DNA from: Bacteroidota bacterium
GTDB taxonomy: Bacteria; Bacteroidota; Bacteroidia; Bacteroidales; Tenuifilaceae
Length of the DNA: 15,836 nt
Direction of reading: 5' to 3'
Assembly (NCBI GenBank): GCA_023406715.1
Contig: JAEXVC010000091.1
Location: 1 to 15,836 of the forward strand
A program made the position numbers and the translations under genes. The notes beneath the pieces were generated by a model. That model was not told the origin of the DNA. It saw nothing but the letters and a program-made list of their open reading frames with translations, and did not search any database. This document shows positions 8,315 through 14,035 of the stretch, piece after piece; the first letter of the stretch is position 1; every line of letters starts with the position of its first letter.

Positions 8315-9574
8315 CTACAAGTTACCACTTTTGAAATCCGAATTTCCAGTAAAAGCGATAAAAAGATTCAACTTTGGAATTAAATCCTTCACTTTTATCA
8401 GCGTTGAGAGTTTTACCTTAGCAATTACCCAGCGATGCTCTGGACCATTGTAACGCTCCACCAGTTCATATATATCGAAGATTGAAAGGTCAACCATATC
8501 GTGGTAACGGATAAAAAGTTCCAGGGTAACATCGGTTGTGTATGCTGGCGGAGTGAAGAAATTCAACTTTTTATACTCGTAGCGGTAGTTGTGGAAACGA
8601 GCAGAGATATCGCTTAAAACCGCAGAACCGGTTGGAAATCCACCAGCACCTTTTCCAAACATAAATTGTTTATCGTAGTAGGCGCCCTCAATTACAACGC
8701 CATTGAATTCGTCCTCAACATTGTAGATGTAATCATCAGAGTTCACAAGGGTTGGAAGAACAAAGATTGTAAAATTGTTGTTATCGAGTTTTCTGAGTGA
8801 AGCAACAAGTTTAATCTTCTTGCCTTGCTCCTGAGCATAACGGATATCGTACTTCGACAGATTGTGGATTCCGTAACAAAATGCATCGTTAGGATGAATG
8901 TAGGTTCCAAAGCCATGAACAGCAAGGATTATCAACTTATAAAGCGCATCAAAACCCATTACATCGAAAGCAGGGTTGCTCTCGGCAAAACCCAAGTCCT
9001 GCGCTTTTTTAAGCGCAATATTGTAACTCTCGTCGTGATTGAAAATTCTTGAAAGAATAAAGTTGGATGAGCCATTCAGTATACCACGAATAGATGTCAA
9101 CAAATCGTTATCGTAGTACTCCTCTAGGTTACGGATTACAGGTATACTTCCGCAAGCCGATGCATCGTAAAGCAAAGCACTTCCAGTTTCGCGCTGTATG
9201 CGGATTAACTCATCCAAATGATGAGAAAGCATTGTTTTGTTACCAGATACAACGCTCTTACCTAATAACAATGCAGCCTTCACATACTTGTAGGCATCGT
9301 CGGCATTATCAATTAGTTCAACCACAAGGTTGATTTCTGGGTCATCGAGGATTACGTTTGGGTCGAAAGTGATAAGTTGCTTATCAACTGGACGCTCCTT
9401 AAACTCCTGCTTTACACAAATTTTCTTGATATAAGCCTTTGAAGTTGGTACTCCTTGTAAAACGTGGTAAAGCCCCTGCCCCACTGTTCCAAATCCAATT
9501 AAACCTATAACCTGACGTTGAATCGACTGATTAACTTGACTTTGTTTTGATTTATTTATTGATAAAGTTTCCAT
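8315..9574 (-). CDS. hom: Homoserine dehydrogenase, monofunctional
   Basis: A 419-residue protein with an N-terminal Rossmann fold (VIGLIGFGTVGQG, 22-34), the core catalytic domain and a C-terminal extension. It reduces aspartate 4-semialdehyde to homoserine, the branch-point precursor for methionine and threonine. The catalytic set is in place: SGNK with Lys113, and ESNPAFDVMGFDALYK with Glu198, Asp209 and Lys213, spaced like Glu208/Asp219/Lys223 of the yeast enzyme. The usual TANK is SGNK here. No aspartokinase is fused. Residues about 347-410 (VTLELFIRYHD... onward) have the strand-helix-strand pattern of an ACT domain but are diverged; threonine feedback cannot be assumed. Its position between metX and metH suggests it feeds methionine synthesis. 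The ATG at 9574 lies 184 bp past the metX stop. Confidence 0.93.
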   Translation of the reverse strand: METLSINKSKQSQVNQSIQRQVIGLIGFGTVGQGLYHVLQGVPTSKAYIKKICVKQEFKERPVDKQLITFDPNVILDDPEINLVVELIDNADDAYKYVKAALLLGKSVVSGNKTMLSHHLDELIRIQRETGSALLYDASACGSIPVIRNLEEYYDNDLLTSIRGILNGSSNFILSRIFNHDESYNIALKKAQDLGFAESNPAFDVMGFDALYKLIILAVHGFGTYIHPNDAFCYGIHNLSKYDIRYAQEQGKKIKLVASLRKLDNNNFTIFVLPTLVNSDDYIYNVEDEFNGVVIEGAYYDKQFMFGKGAGGFPTGSAVLSDISARFHNYRYEYKKLNFFTPPAYTTDVTLELFIRYHDMVDLSIFDIYELVERYNGPEHRWVIAKVKLSTLIKVKDLIPKLNLFIAFTGNSDFKSGNL

Positions 9575-9604
9575 TGTTTTTGTTTTTAAAAGTTTACGTT
9601 TCTT

Positions 9605-9672
9605 GTCATTTAAAGCGTAGCGAAAAATCTAATTAGTTGAAATAAGAGATCCTTCGTTTCACTCAGGATGAC
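9605..9672. repeat. Inverted pair of 26-bp dispersed repeats, hom-metX spacer
   Basis: One copy on the + strand (9605-9630; begins GTCATTTAAA, ends AAAAATCT) faces a second copy on the - strand (9647-9672; begins GTCATCCTGA, ends GAAGGATCT) across a 16-bp AT-rich gap. The two copies are of different flavours: ATTT with AAAT in the first, ATCCT with AGGAT in the second. Each keeps its own terminal stem. Confidence 0.75.
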
Positions 9673-9692
9673 AGACCCCATTCGTTATTCTT

Positions 9693-9718
9693 GTCATTTC
9701 GAACGCAGTGAGAAATCT
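9693..9718 (+). repeat. 26-bp dispersed repeat, TTTC/GAAA flavour
   Basis: Begins GTCATTTCGA, continues ACGCAGTGA and ends GAAATCT. Arms ATTTC and GAAAT form a 5-bp stem. It is the third copy of the element in the hom-metX spacer. Confidence 0.75.
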
Positions 9719-9729
9719 AATGTCTTCTG

Positions 9730-9761
9730 TCTGATATCTGATATCTGACTTCTGACATCTA
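9730..9761. repeat. 7-bp tandem array running into the metX stop codon
   Basis: Consecutive + strand heptamers TCTGATA, TCTGATA, TCTGACT, TCTGACA, then TCTA containing the complement of the metX TAG. The first five bases of each unit are invariant. The junction with the stop codon matches that of metH for 11 bp. The array is an inverted relative of the one upstream of metX. Confidence 0.8.
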
Positions 9762-10793
9762 AATTCCCTCATTAAATCCACTTAAATATTTCCGAATAAT
9801 TTCGGTTAACTGCTCGTATTCAATCAGAAAACCATCGTGGCAAAACTGCGAGTGAATCTCGTAGTACTTTGCATTTGGGATTGAGTTGGCTAAAAACTTC
9901 TGCTCCTCAACTGGGAATAGAATATCGGAATCGATACCTACAACCAAAGTATTTGCTTTAATTGAGCCCAATGCGCTCTCCAACGTGCCGCGTCCGCGTC
10001 CCATATTATGGTTATCGAGCGTTAACGTTAAGGAGTAGTACGTGTAGGCATCAAATCGTTTCACCAACTTTTCACCCTGATAGGTTTGATATGTACAAGC
10101 GCGATAATTATCTAAAGCATCGTCATCCTCATCCTGTTGGGTTATATTGTAACTACTGCGCCCCCTGTAACTAAGTAGTGCTATGCTACGTGCAGCGGAT
10201 AGTCCGTTTTTGCCTCCATCAACCTCTTGGCGAACAAAACTCTCGTCACTAAGTAGCGCCAATCGCTGCGATTGACTAAAAGCCTTAACCCAAGGCGACG
10301 ATTTTGCGGTAGTTGCAATCAACGCAAGATGCTTTGTTGTTCCGGGGAATAAGTATTCCCACTCCATTGCCTGAAAACCTCCTATGGAACCGCCAATCAT
10401 CAACCAAATTCTATCTATCGACAAATGCTTTTTCACAGCATTGTTTACCCTTACTACATCTCGAAATGTAATTAGCGGAAAATCGCGTAGATAAGGTTTC
10501 CCAGTAATTGGATTGATAGACATTGCACCGGTTGTTCCATAGCAGGAACCTAAAATATTAGCGCAAACAATTGGAGTTTTGTTGGGGTCGAAAACCCTTC
10601 CATCGCCCACCATTTCGGGCCACCAATGGGCAGGATTACTGTTAGCCGTAAAAGCGTGGCAAATCCAAATTACCTTATCTGGATTCTTTGATATATCGCC
10701 AAGAATGTGATAACGTACATTGATATTGTTAAGGCTTGCACCGCACTCCAACTGTAACTCGCTAATACTTAAGTTTCCTTCTGTGATTTTCAT
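9759..10793 (-). CDS. metX: Homoserine O-acetyltransferase (MetX family)
   Basis: A 344-residue alpha/beta-hydrolase-fold acyltransferase of normal size. It acylates the homoserine hydroxyl with acetyl-CoA, activating it for sulfhydrylation by MetY. Seen: the N-terminal ICHAFTANSNPAHWWPEMVG stretch (44-63), the family signature NILGSCYGTTGAMSINP (79-95), nucleophile elbow GGSIGG with Ser136, the acid Asp290 in GIDSDILFP, and His319 in CHDGFL. This is the complete Ser-Asp-His triad. MetX proteins can use acetyl- or succinyl-CoA; acetyl is inferred from the neighbouring O-acetylhomoserine sulfhydrylase and not from a diagnostic residue. The ATG at 10791-10793 directly precedes the conserved N-terminus. 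A heptamer array begins 4 bp upstream of the ATG. Confidence 0.95.
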   Translation of the reverse strand: MKITEGNLSISELQLECGASLNNINVRYHILGDISKNPDKVIWICHAFTANSNPAHWWPEMVGDGRVFDPNKTPIVCANILGSCYGTTGAMSINPITGKPYLRDFPLITFRDVVRVNNAVKKHLSIDRIWLMIGGSIGGFQAMEWEYLFPGTTKHLALIATTAKSSPWVKAFSQSQRLALLSDESFVRQEVDGGKNGLSAARSIALLSYRGRSSYNITQQDEDDDALDNYRACTYQTYQGEKLVKRFDAYTYYSLTLTLDNHNMGRGRGTLESALGSIKANTLVVGIDSDILFPVEEQKFLANSIPNAKYYEIHSQFCHDGFLIEYEQLTEIIRKYLSGFNEGI

Positions 10794-10797
10794 ATTA

Positions 10798-10832
10798 TAG
10801 ACATTAGATATCAGACTCTAGATTTCAGATTT
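10798..10832. repeat. 7-bp tandem array upstream of metX start
   Basis: Five consecutive + strand heptamers: TAGACAT, TAGATAT, CAGACTC, TAGATTT, CAGATTT. All have the form YAGANNY. Reverse-complemented, this is the TCTGANN family found at the metX stop; 11 bp (10806-10816) are the exact inverse of 9729-9739. Confidence 0.75.
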
Positions 10833-10902
10833 GTCATCCTGAGCGTTGCGATGGAACTCTCTTGCTTTAAGGAATTAGATTTCTCGCTGCGCTCGAAATG
10901 AC
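10833..10902. repeat. Inverted pair of 26-bp dispersed repeats, metX-metY spacer
   Basis: A + strand copy (10833-10858; GTCATCCTGA start, ATCC opposite GGAA near the end) faces a - strand copy (10877-10902; GTCATTTCGA start, GAAATCT end) across an 18-bp gap. As in the hom-metX spacer, one copy of each flavour is used, with the order swapped. Confidence 0.75.
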
Positions 10903-10913
10903 AATATAGTATT

Positions 10914-10945
10914 ACCAACAACGAACAACCATCAACTATCAACTC
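10914..10945. repeat. 7-bp tandem array overlapping the metY stop codon
   Basis: Consecutive + strand heptamers ACCAACA, ACGAACA, ACCATCA, ACTATCA, then ACTC. The metY stop (complement of 10932-10934) lies inside the third unit, so the last few residues of MetY are encoded by repeat units. The array is an inverted relative of the one upstream of metY. Confidence 0.8.
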
Positions 10946-12236
10946 TTCTAAATGCTTGCTCAAAATCGGCAATTATATCGCCAATATACTCAATTCCAAC
11001 CGAAACCCTTAAGAGATTTGGCTTTACACCAGCGGCCAACTGCTCCTCGGCCGATAACTGTTGATGAGTAGTTGCTGACGGTTGAATAATTAGCGTTTTA
11101 GCATCGCCCACATTGGCTAAATGGCTAACAAGTTTTAGACTATCCACAAACCGTGTGGTTTGATTTCCATCGCCCTTAATTGTAAACGAAAGCACACCGC
11201 CATAACCATTGCGCAAATACTTTGATGCAACAAGATAGTAAGGACTGCTCTCCAAGCCTGGATAGCTAACGCCCTCAACCTTTGGATGATTTTCCAACCA
11301 CCGAGCCAAAGCCAACGCATTGCTACAATGGCGTTCCATTCTTAACGATAACGTTTCCAGTCCTTGGATAAGCAGGAATGAGTTGAATGGGCTAATTGCT
11401 GGGCCAAAATCCCTTAAACCCTCCACCCTTGCTCTTACTGCAAAGGCAATGTTTCCGAATTGGCTTTTATCGCCAAATGCATCCCAGAACACCAGTCCGT
11501 GGTAGCCCTCCGATGGCTCTGTAAACTGTGGAAACTTACCGTTACCCCAGTTAAAGTTTCCTCCATCAATAATGGCACCGCCCATACTTGTTCCGTGCCC
11601 ACCAACCCATTTGGTAATTGATTCAACTACAATATTGGCACCGTGCTCAATTGGTTTACACAAGTAGCCTGCACCAGCAAAGGTATTATCGACAATTAAT
11701 GGAATTGCATATTGGTTTGCCAAACGGGCAAATGCCTCAAAATCTGGAACACAGAAACTAGGATTTCCTATTGTTTCAAGGTAAATAGCCTTTGTATTCT
11801 CATCTATAAGAGGCTCAAAATCTTTTGGGTTCAAACTTGGAGAAAATCGAGTCTCTATTCCAAATCTTTTAAGTGCAACCTTAAATTGATTATGGCTACC
11901 GCCATACAAGTAGGGCGATGAAACAAAATTATCGCCAGCACAGAGTATATTGCTCAGCGCTATAAACTGAGCCGCATGTCCCGATGAAACCACCAAAGTA
12001 GCCTTTCCTCCCTCCAATGCGGCCAAGCGTTTCTCAAGCACATCGGTAGTTGGGTTACTAAGTCGAGTGTAAATATGGCCAAACTCTTTCAGCGCAAATA
12101 GATTTGCACCGTGCTCCGAGTCTTTAAATAAATACGATGTTGTTTGGTGGATGGGTACAGCCCTCGACAGCGTTTCGCCATCCACCCATTGACCTGCGTG
12201 AACCTGCAGGGTATCGAAATGATATGTTTGTGACAT
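10932..12236 (-). CDS. metY: O-acetylhomoserine sulfhydrylase (aminocarboxypropyltransferase)
   Basis: 434 residues from the ATG at 12236, typical for the family; the frame stays open 18 codons further to a TTG-type start, but that segment is repeat-derived leader. A PLP enzyme of the Cys/Met-metabolism fold that replaces the acetyl group of O-acetylhomoserine with sulfide, giving homocysteine in one step. Seen: IYTRLSNPTTDVLE (55-68), supplying the cofactor-contacting Tyr/Arg of the neighbouring subunit, EGGKATLVVSSGHAAQ (75-90), IVDNTFAGAG with the PLP-ring Asp (181-190), and ESITKWVGGHG with Schiff-base Lys209. The long insertion around 225-250 is a mark of the sulfhydrylase branch, as opposed to cystathionine synthase or lyase. 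It is the first gene of the operon, behind the SAM-I leader. Its last codons fall within a 7-bp repeat array. Confidence 0.95.
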   Translation of the reverse strand: MSQTYHFDTLQVHAGQWVDGETLSRAVPIHQTTSYLFKDSEHGANLFALKEFGHIYTRLSNPTTDVLEKRLAALEGGKATLVVSSGHAAQFIALSNILCAGDNFVSSPYLYGGSHNQFKVALKRFGIETRFSPSLNPKDFEPLIDENTKAIYLETIGNPSFCVPDFEAFARLANQYAIPLIVDNTFAGAGYLCKPIEHGANIVVESITKWVGGHGTSMGGAIIDGGNFNWGNGKFPQFTEPSEGYHGLVFWDAFGDKSQFGNIAFAVRARVEGLRDFGPAISPFNSFLLIQGLETLSLRMERHCSNALALARWLENHPKVEGVSYPGLESSPYYLVASKYLRNGYGGVLSFTIKGDGNQTTRFVDSLKLVSHLANVGDAKTLIIQPSATTHQQLSAEEQLAAGVKPNLLRVSVGIEYIGDIIADFEQAFRRVDS

Positions 12237-12240
12237 AAGA

Positions 12241-12268
12241 GTAGTTGTTCGTTGATAGTTGTTCGTTG
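12241..12268. repeat. 7-bp tandem array upstream of metY start
   Basis: Consecutive + strand heptamers GTAGTTG, TTCGTTG, ATAGTTG, TTCGTTG, all ending GTTG. Positions 12244-12268 are the inverse of 10919-10943 with 22 of 25 bases matching. Confidence 0.8.
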
Positions 12269-12316
12269 ATTGAAATTCAATGAGCAACATTTGTTATTGT
12301 ATTGTGAAAATTCATT

Positions 12317-12423
12317 TTGATGCTACGCATCAAGCACCCTCGCGTTGCCCGCAACGCGATAGGTTAAATCCGTGAGGATTGTAACTGATTATCTACCGCA
12401 TTCGACCGAAGCGGCGCATTCGA
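12317..12423. repeat. Palindrome cluster in the met leader
   Basis: Three hairpins in a row: TTGATGC/GCATCAA with a 3-bp loop (12317-12333); CGCGTTGC/GCAACGCG with a 2-bp loop (12341-12358), a perfect 8-bp GC-rich stem; and AATCC/GGATT around GTGA (12367-12380). They are followed by a direct repeat CGCATTCGA at 12397-12405 and 12415-12423. None is followed by a U-run on the - strand. The GC content stands out from the AT-rich surroundings, which suggests an inserted intergenic element. Confidence 0.65.
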
Positions 12424-12521
12424 GATGTACCTCTGAACTGGTTGTAAATAAGTAACGACAAGCAGGTGTAATAACCCGTTGCAAGAATTGAACCTGAAAT
12501 GTTTAAACTCAGCATAACGTT

Positions 12522-12630
12522 TAGTTTAGAGTTATAATTACCCTTTCGGGTCAGGTTTTAGCACCTTGCTTTTAGTAGCAGGTTGCTAGAGGTTCATTGA
12601 GCCTGTTCTCTCCGCTCTTCTCTATAAATC
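12522..12630 (-). promoter_or_regulatory. SAM-I (S-box) riboswitch aptamer
   Basis: The - strand shows the S-box core in order: AGAGCGGAGAGAACAGG, then CUCAAUGAACCUCUAGCAAC, then the P3 hairpin UGCU/AGCA, then AAGGUGCUAAAACCUG, then the P4 hairpin CCC-GAAA-GGG, then AUAACUCUAAA. P1 pairs UAUAGAG (5' end, about 12620-12626) with CUCUAAA (about 12525-12531). The usual GGG/CCC pairing of P2 is replaced by AGAG/CUCU, which keeps the helix. The GCAACC and GGUGCUAA signatures are diagnostic. Family knowledge: it binds S-adenosylmethionine and turns down methionine genes. It lies about 285 nt upstream of metY, with no classical terminator between, so the control mechanism is unclear. Confidence 0.93.
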
Positions 12631-12666
12631 TATCCTTTCGCTAAAAGAATAGTATTTTGAATGGTG

Positions 12667-12697
12667 CAAATATAACGATACTTTTTATTTAAACAAT
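12667..12697 (-). promoter_or_regulatory. Bacteroidota-type promoter of the met operon
   Basis: On the - strand, TATATTTG (12667-12674) is a perfect TAnnTTTG -7 element. An ATTG lies upstream (TTG at 12694-12696) with a 19-bp spacer, matching the known -33 TTTG spacing. Transcription would start near 12660, about 30 nt before the SAM-I aptamer. Confidence 0.75.
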
Positions 12698-12704
12698 AGC
12701 TTTA

Positions 12705-12732
12705 TTGATTAGTTATTAGTTAATGGTTATAA
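12705..12732. repeat. 7-bp tandem array upstream of the met promoter
   Basis: Four consecutive + strand heptamers TTGATTA, GTTATTA, GTTAATG, GTTATAA. It lies between the upstream gene's terminator and the met promoter, outside the transcript. AT-rich and short, so less certain than the arrays inside the operon. Confidence 0.45.
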
Positions 12733-12783
12733 AGCTATTGGTAAAGAAACAATCTAAACTGCCTAATTTTCTAAGGATTAGTT

Positions 12784-12812
12784 TATAAAAAAATCCCCGA
12801 AAAACCGGGGAT
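12784..12812 (-). terminator. Rho-independent terminator of the WG-repeat gene
   Basis: On the - strand, a 7-bp stem ATCCCCG/CGGGGAT with a 6-nt loop (12793-12812) is followed directly by seven U residues. It begins about 30 bp past the stop codon at 12845 and should insulate the downstream met promoter. Confidence 0.92.
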
Positions 12813-12844
12813 AAGAATATTTTAAATGTTGATGCTTAATCAGA

Positions 12845-13762
12845 TTAATTACCTTCAACGGCTACAGGTTGTTTGCCAAACCTATTGTTAAGAGAATCGC
12901 CAAAGTTTATTTTCTCGTACTTAGGTTTTACAACCTCTTTGCCTTCCAACGAAATAAATCCCCAAAGTCCATCCTTTTGAACCATTGCCCAATCCTTCTG
13001 GAACTGACCAAAAGGTTTTATTTGGTCATACTGTGGTTTAATAACTTCCTTGCCCTCAAATGATATAAACCCTAAAAACCTATCCTTTTGAACCAATGCC
13101 CAGCCCTTTGTATACTCACCAAATGGAGAAATCTTATTGTATTGTGGTTTGATTATTTCCTTACCTTCACCATTTATAAAACCCAAGAGACTCTCCTTCT
13201 CGACTAAAGCCCAATCCTTTTGATACTCACCAAAAGCACTAATTTTTTGGTATTGGGGTTTAGCTACCTCATTTCCATCGATAGAGATAAAGCCAAAAAG
13301 GCCATCTTTTTCAACCAAAGCGAGGTTTTTGTAATGTTCTCCAAAAGGGTGAATTTTACTATAAATAGGGCTAATCATTTCGCGCCCCTCGTTGGAAATA
13401 AAACCATATAAACCATTGACTTCAACCAATGCCCAGCCACGCTGTAATTCACCAAAAGGATGAATTTTTGTATATTTTGGTTTAATTATTTCTTTCCCAT
13501 CTATTGATATAAAACCAATAAAACCATCCTTTTCAACTTGAGCCCAACCTCGCTGAACCTCATCGAAAGCAGACACCCGTGTGTACTGAGGTTTTATAAT
13601 CTCCTTGCCTTCACTTGAGATAAATCCATAAAGCCCTCCCTTCTCAACTAAAACCCAATCCTTAGGGAAAGGCCCCGATTGCTTCTTCCTATCGGTTGCA
13701 TTTTGAGCACAAACAGTTAAAGTCGAGAGTAGAACTAACAGAGTAAGAATTATCCTTTGCAT
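12845..13762 (-). CDS. Exported WG-repeat protein, seven 37-residue repeats
   Basis: A 305-residue protein. Residues 1-19 are a signal peptide (MQRIILTLLVLLSTLTVCA), with cleavage expected before Gln20; Cys18 has Val before it, so a lipobox is unlikely and a periplasmic or secreted fate is favoured. Residues 35-293 are seven head-to-tail units of exactly 37 residues. Each reads roughly W-A-L-V-E-K-D-G-L-x-G-F-I-S, then E-G-K-E-I-I-K-P-Q-Y, then K-I-x-P-F-G-E. This is the WG (KWG) repeat family, whose molecular role is not well defined; such repeats are thought to form beta-rich binding scaffolds. A 12-residue tail follows. There is no enzymatic domain. It is monocistronic, with its own terminator and a divergent neighbour, so context gives no partner. 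Confidence 0.88.
   Translation of the reverse strand: MQRIILTLLVLLSTLTVCAQNATDRKKQSGPFPKDWVLVEKGGLYGFISSEGKEIIKPQYTRVSAFDEVQRGWAQVEKDGFIGFISIDGKEIIKPKYTKIHPFGELQRGWALVEVNGLYGFISNEGREMISPIYSKIHPFGEHYKNLALVEKDGLFGFISIDGNEVAKPQYQKISAFGEYQKDWALVEKESLLGFINGEGKEIIKPQYNKISPFGEYTKGWALVQKDRFLGFISFEGKEVIKPQYDQIKPFGQFQKDWAMVQKDGLWGFISLEGKEVVKPKYEKINFGDSLNNRFGKQPVAVEGN
12884..13660 (-). repeat. Seven in-frame 111-bp tandem repeats inside the WG gene
   Basis: The coding DNA for residues 35-293 is seven 111-bp units without insertions or deletions. Several sub-segments (for example the codons of GFIS, GKEIIKPQY and KPQY) recur closely, so unequal recombination could change the copy number. Confidence 0.85.
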
Positions 13763-13818
13763 AATTCAAAGTTTTAGCATCAATGAAAAGAGTTTTTGGT
13801 TCAAATTGAACACAAATA

Positions 13819-13826
13819 CAAACCTA
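13819..13826 (-). promoter_or_regulatory. Possible -7 element for the WG-repeat gene
   Basis: TAGGTTTG on the - strand fits TAnnTTTG and lies 57 bp upstream of the ATG. No good TTTG is found at the expected -33 distance, only a T-run, so the call rests on the -7 element alone. Confidence 0.4.
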
Positions 13827-14035
13827 CATTAATTTTTGCAAAAAAAATAGATGTTAATTGGAAAAGTTAAAAAGAGGGCAAACTCTATCACATCAACTTA
13901 TCAACAGGAATAAAAACAAGTGTTAATATACGTTAAAAACCCAGAACAACAAAACCCTTGCACCACTAGGATTACATCAACCAAAACATAACATTAGGCA
14001 GTAAAAAGAAATTTTTAAACGAAATAACCATTGGT

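Larger units (their letters stand above)
12237..12660 (-). other. Long 5' leader of the met operon
   Basis: About 420 nt separate the inferred transcription start (near 12660) from the metY ATG. In transcript order it holds the SAM-I aptamer, about 100 nt of AT-rich sequence, a palindrome cluster, and a heptamer array 4 bp before the ATG. No convincing leader peptide and no hairpin followed by a U-run were found. Confidence 0.6.

Noticed and set aside
9575..9604. Heptamer array upstream of hom
   Set aside because: The G positions are spaced 6, 10, 6 and 7, so there is no steady 7-bp period; it is only a T-rich run.
9605..10945. CRISPR-like array made of the 26-bp repeats and spacers
   Set aside because: Copies vary in sequence, occur in both orientations, have irregular spacing, and no cas genes are present.
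12237..12290. An N-terminal extension of MetY starting near 12290
   Set aside because: The extra 18 codons are made of leader and heptamer sequence, while family similarity begins right after the ATG at 12236.
12317..12380. Rho-independent terminator for the riboswitch
   Set aside because: The hairpins are strong but none is followed by a U-run on the transcribed strand.
12237..12660. A tRNA or small ORF leader peptide in the met leader
   Set aside because: No cloverleaf or TTCGA-arm arrangement fits, and no short frame has a plausible start with regulatory Met codons.
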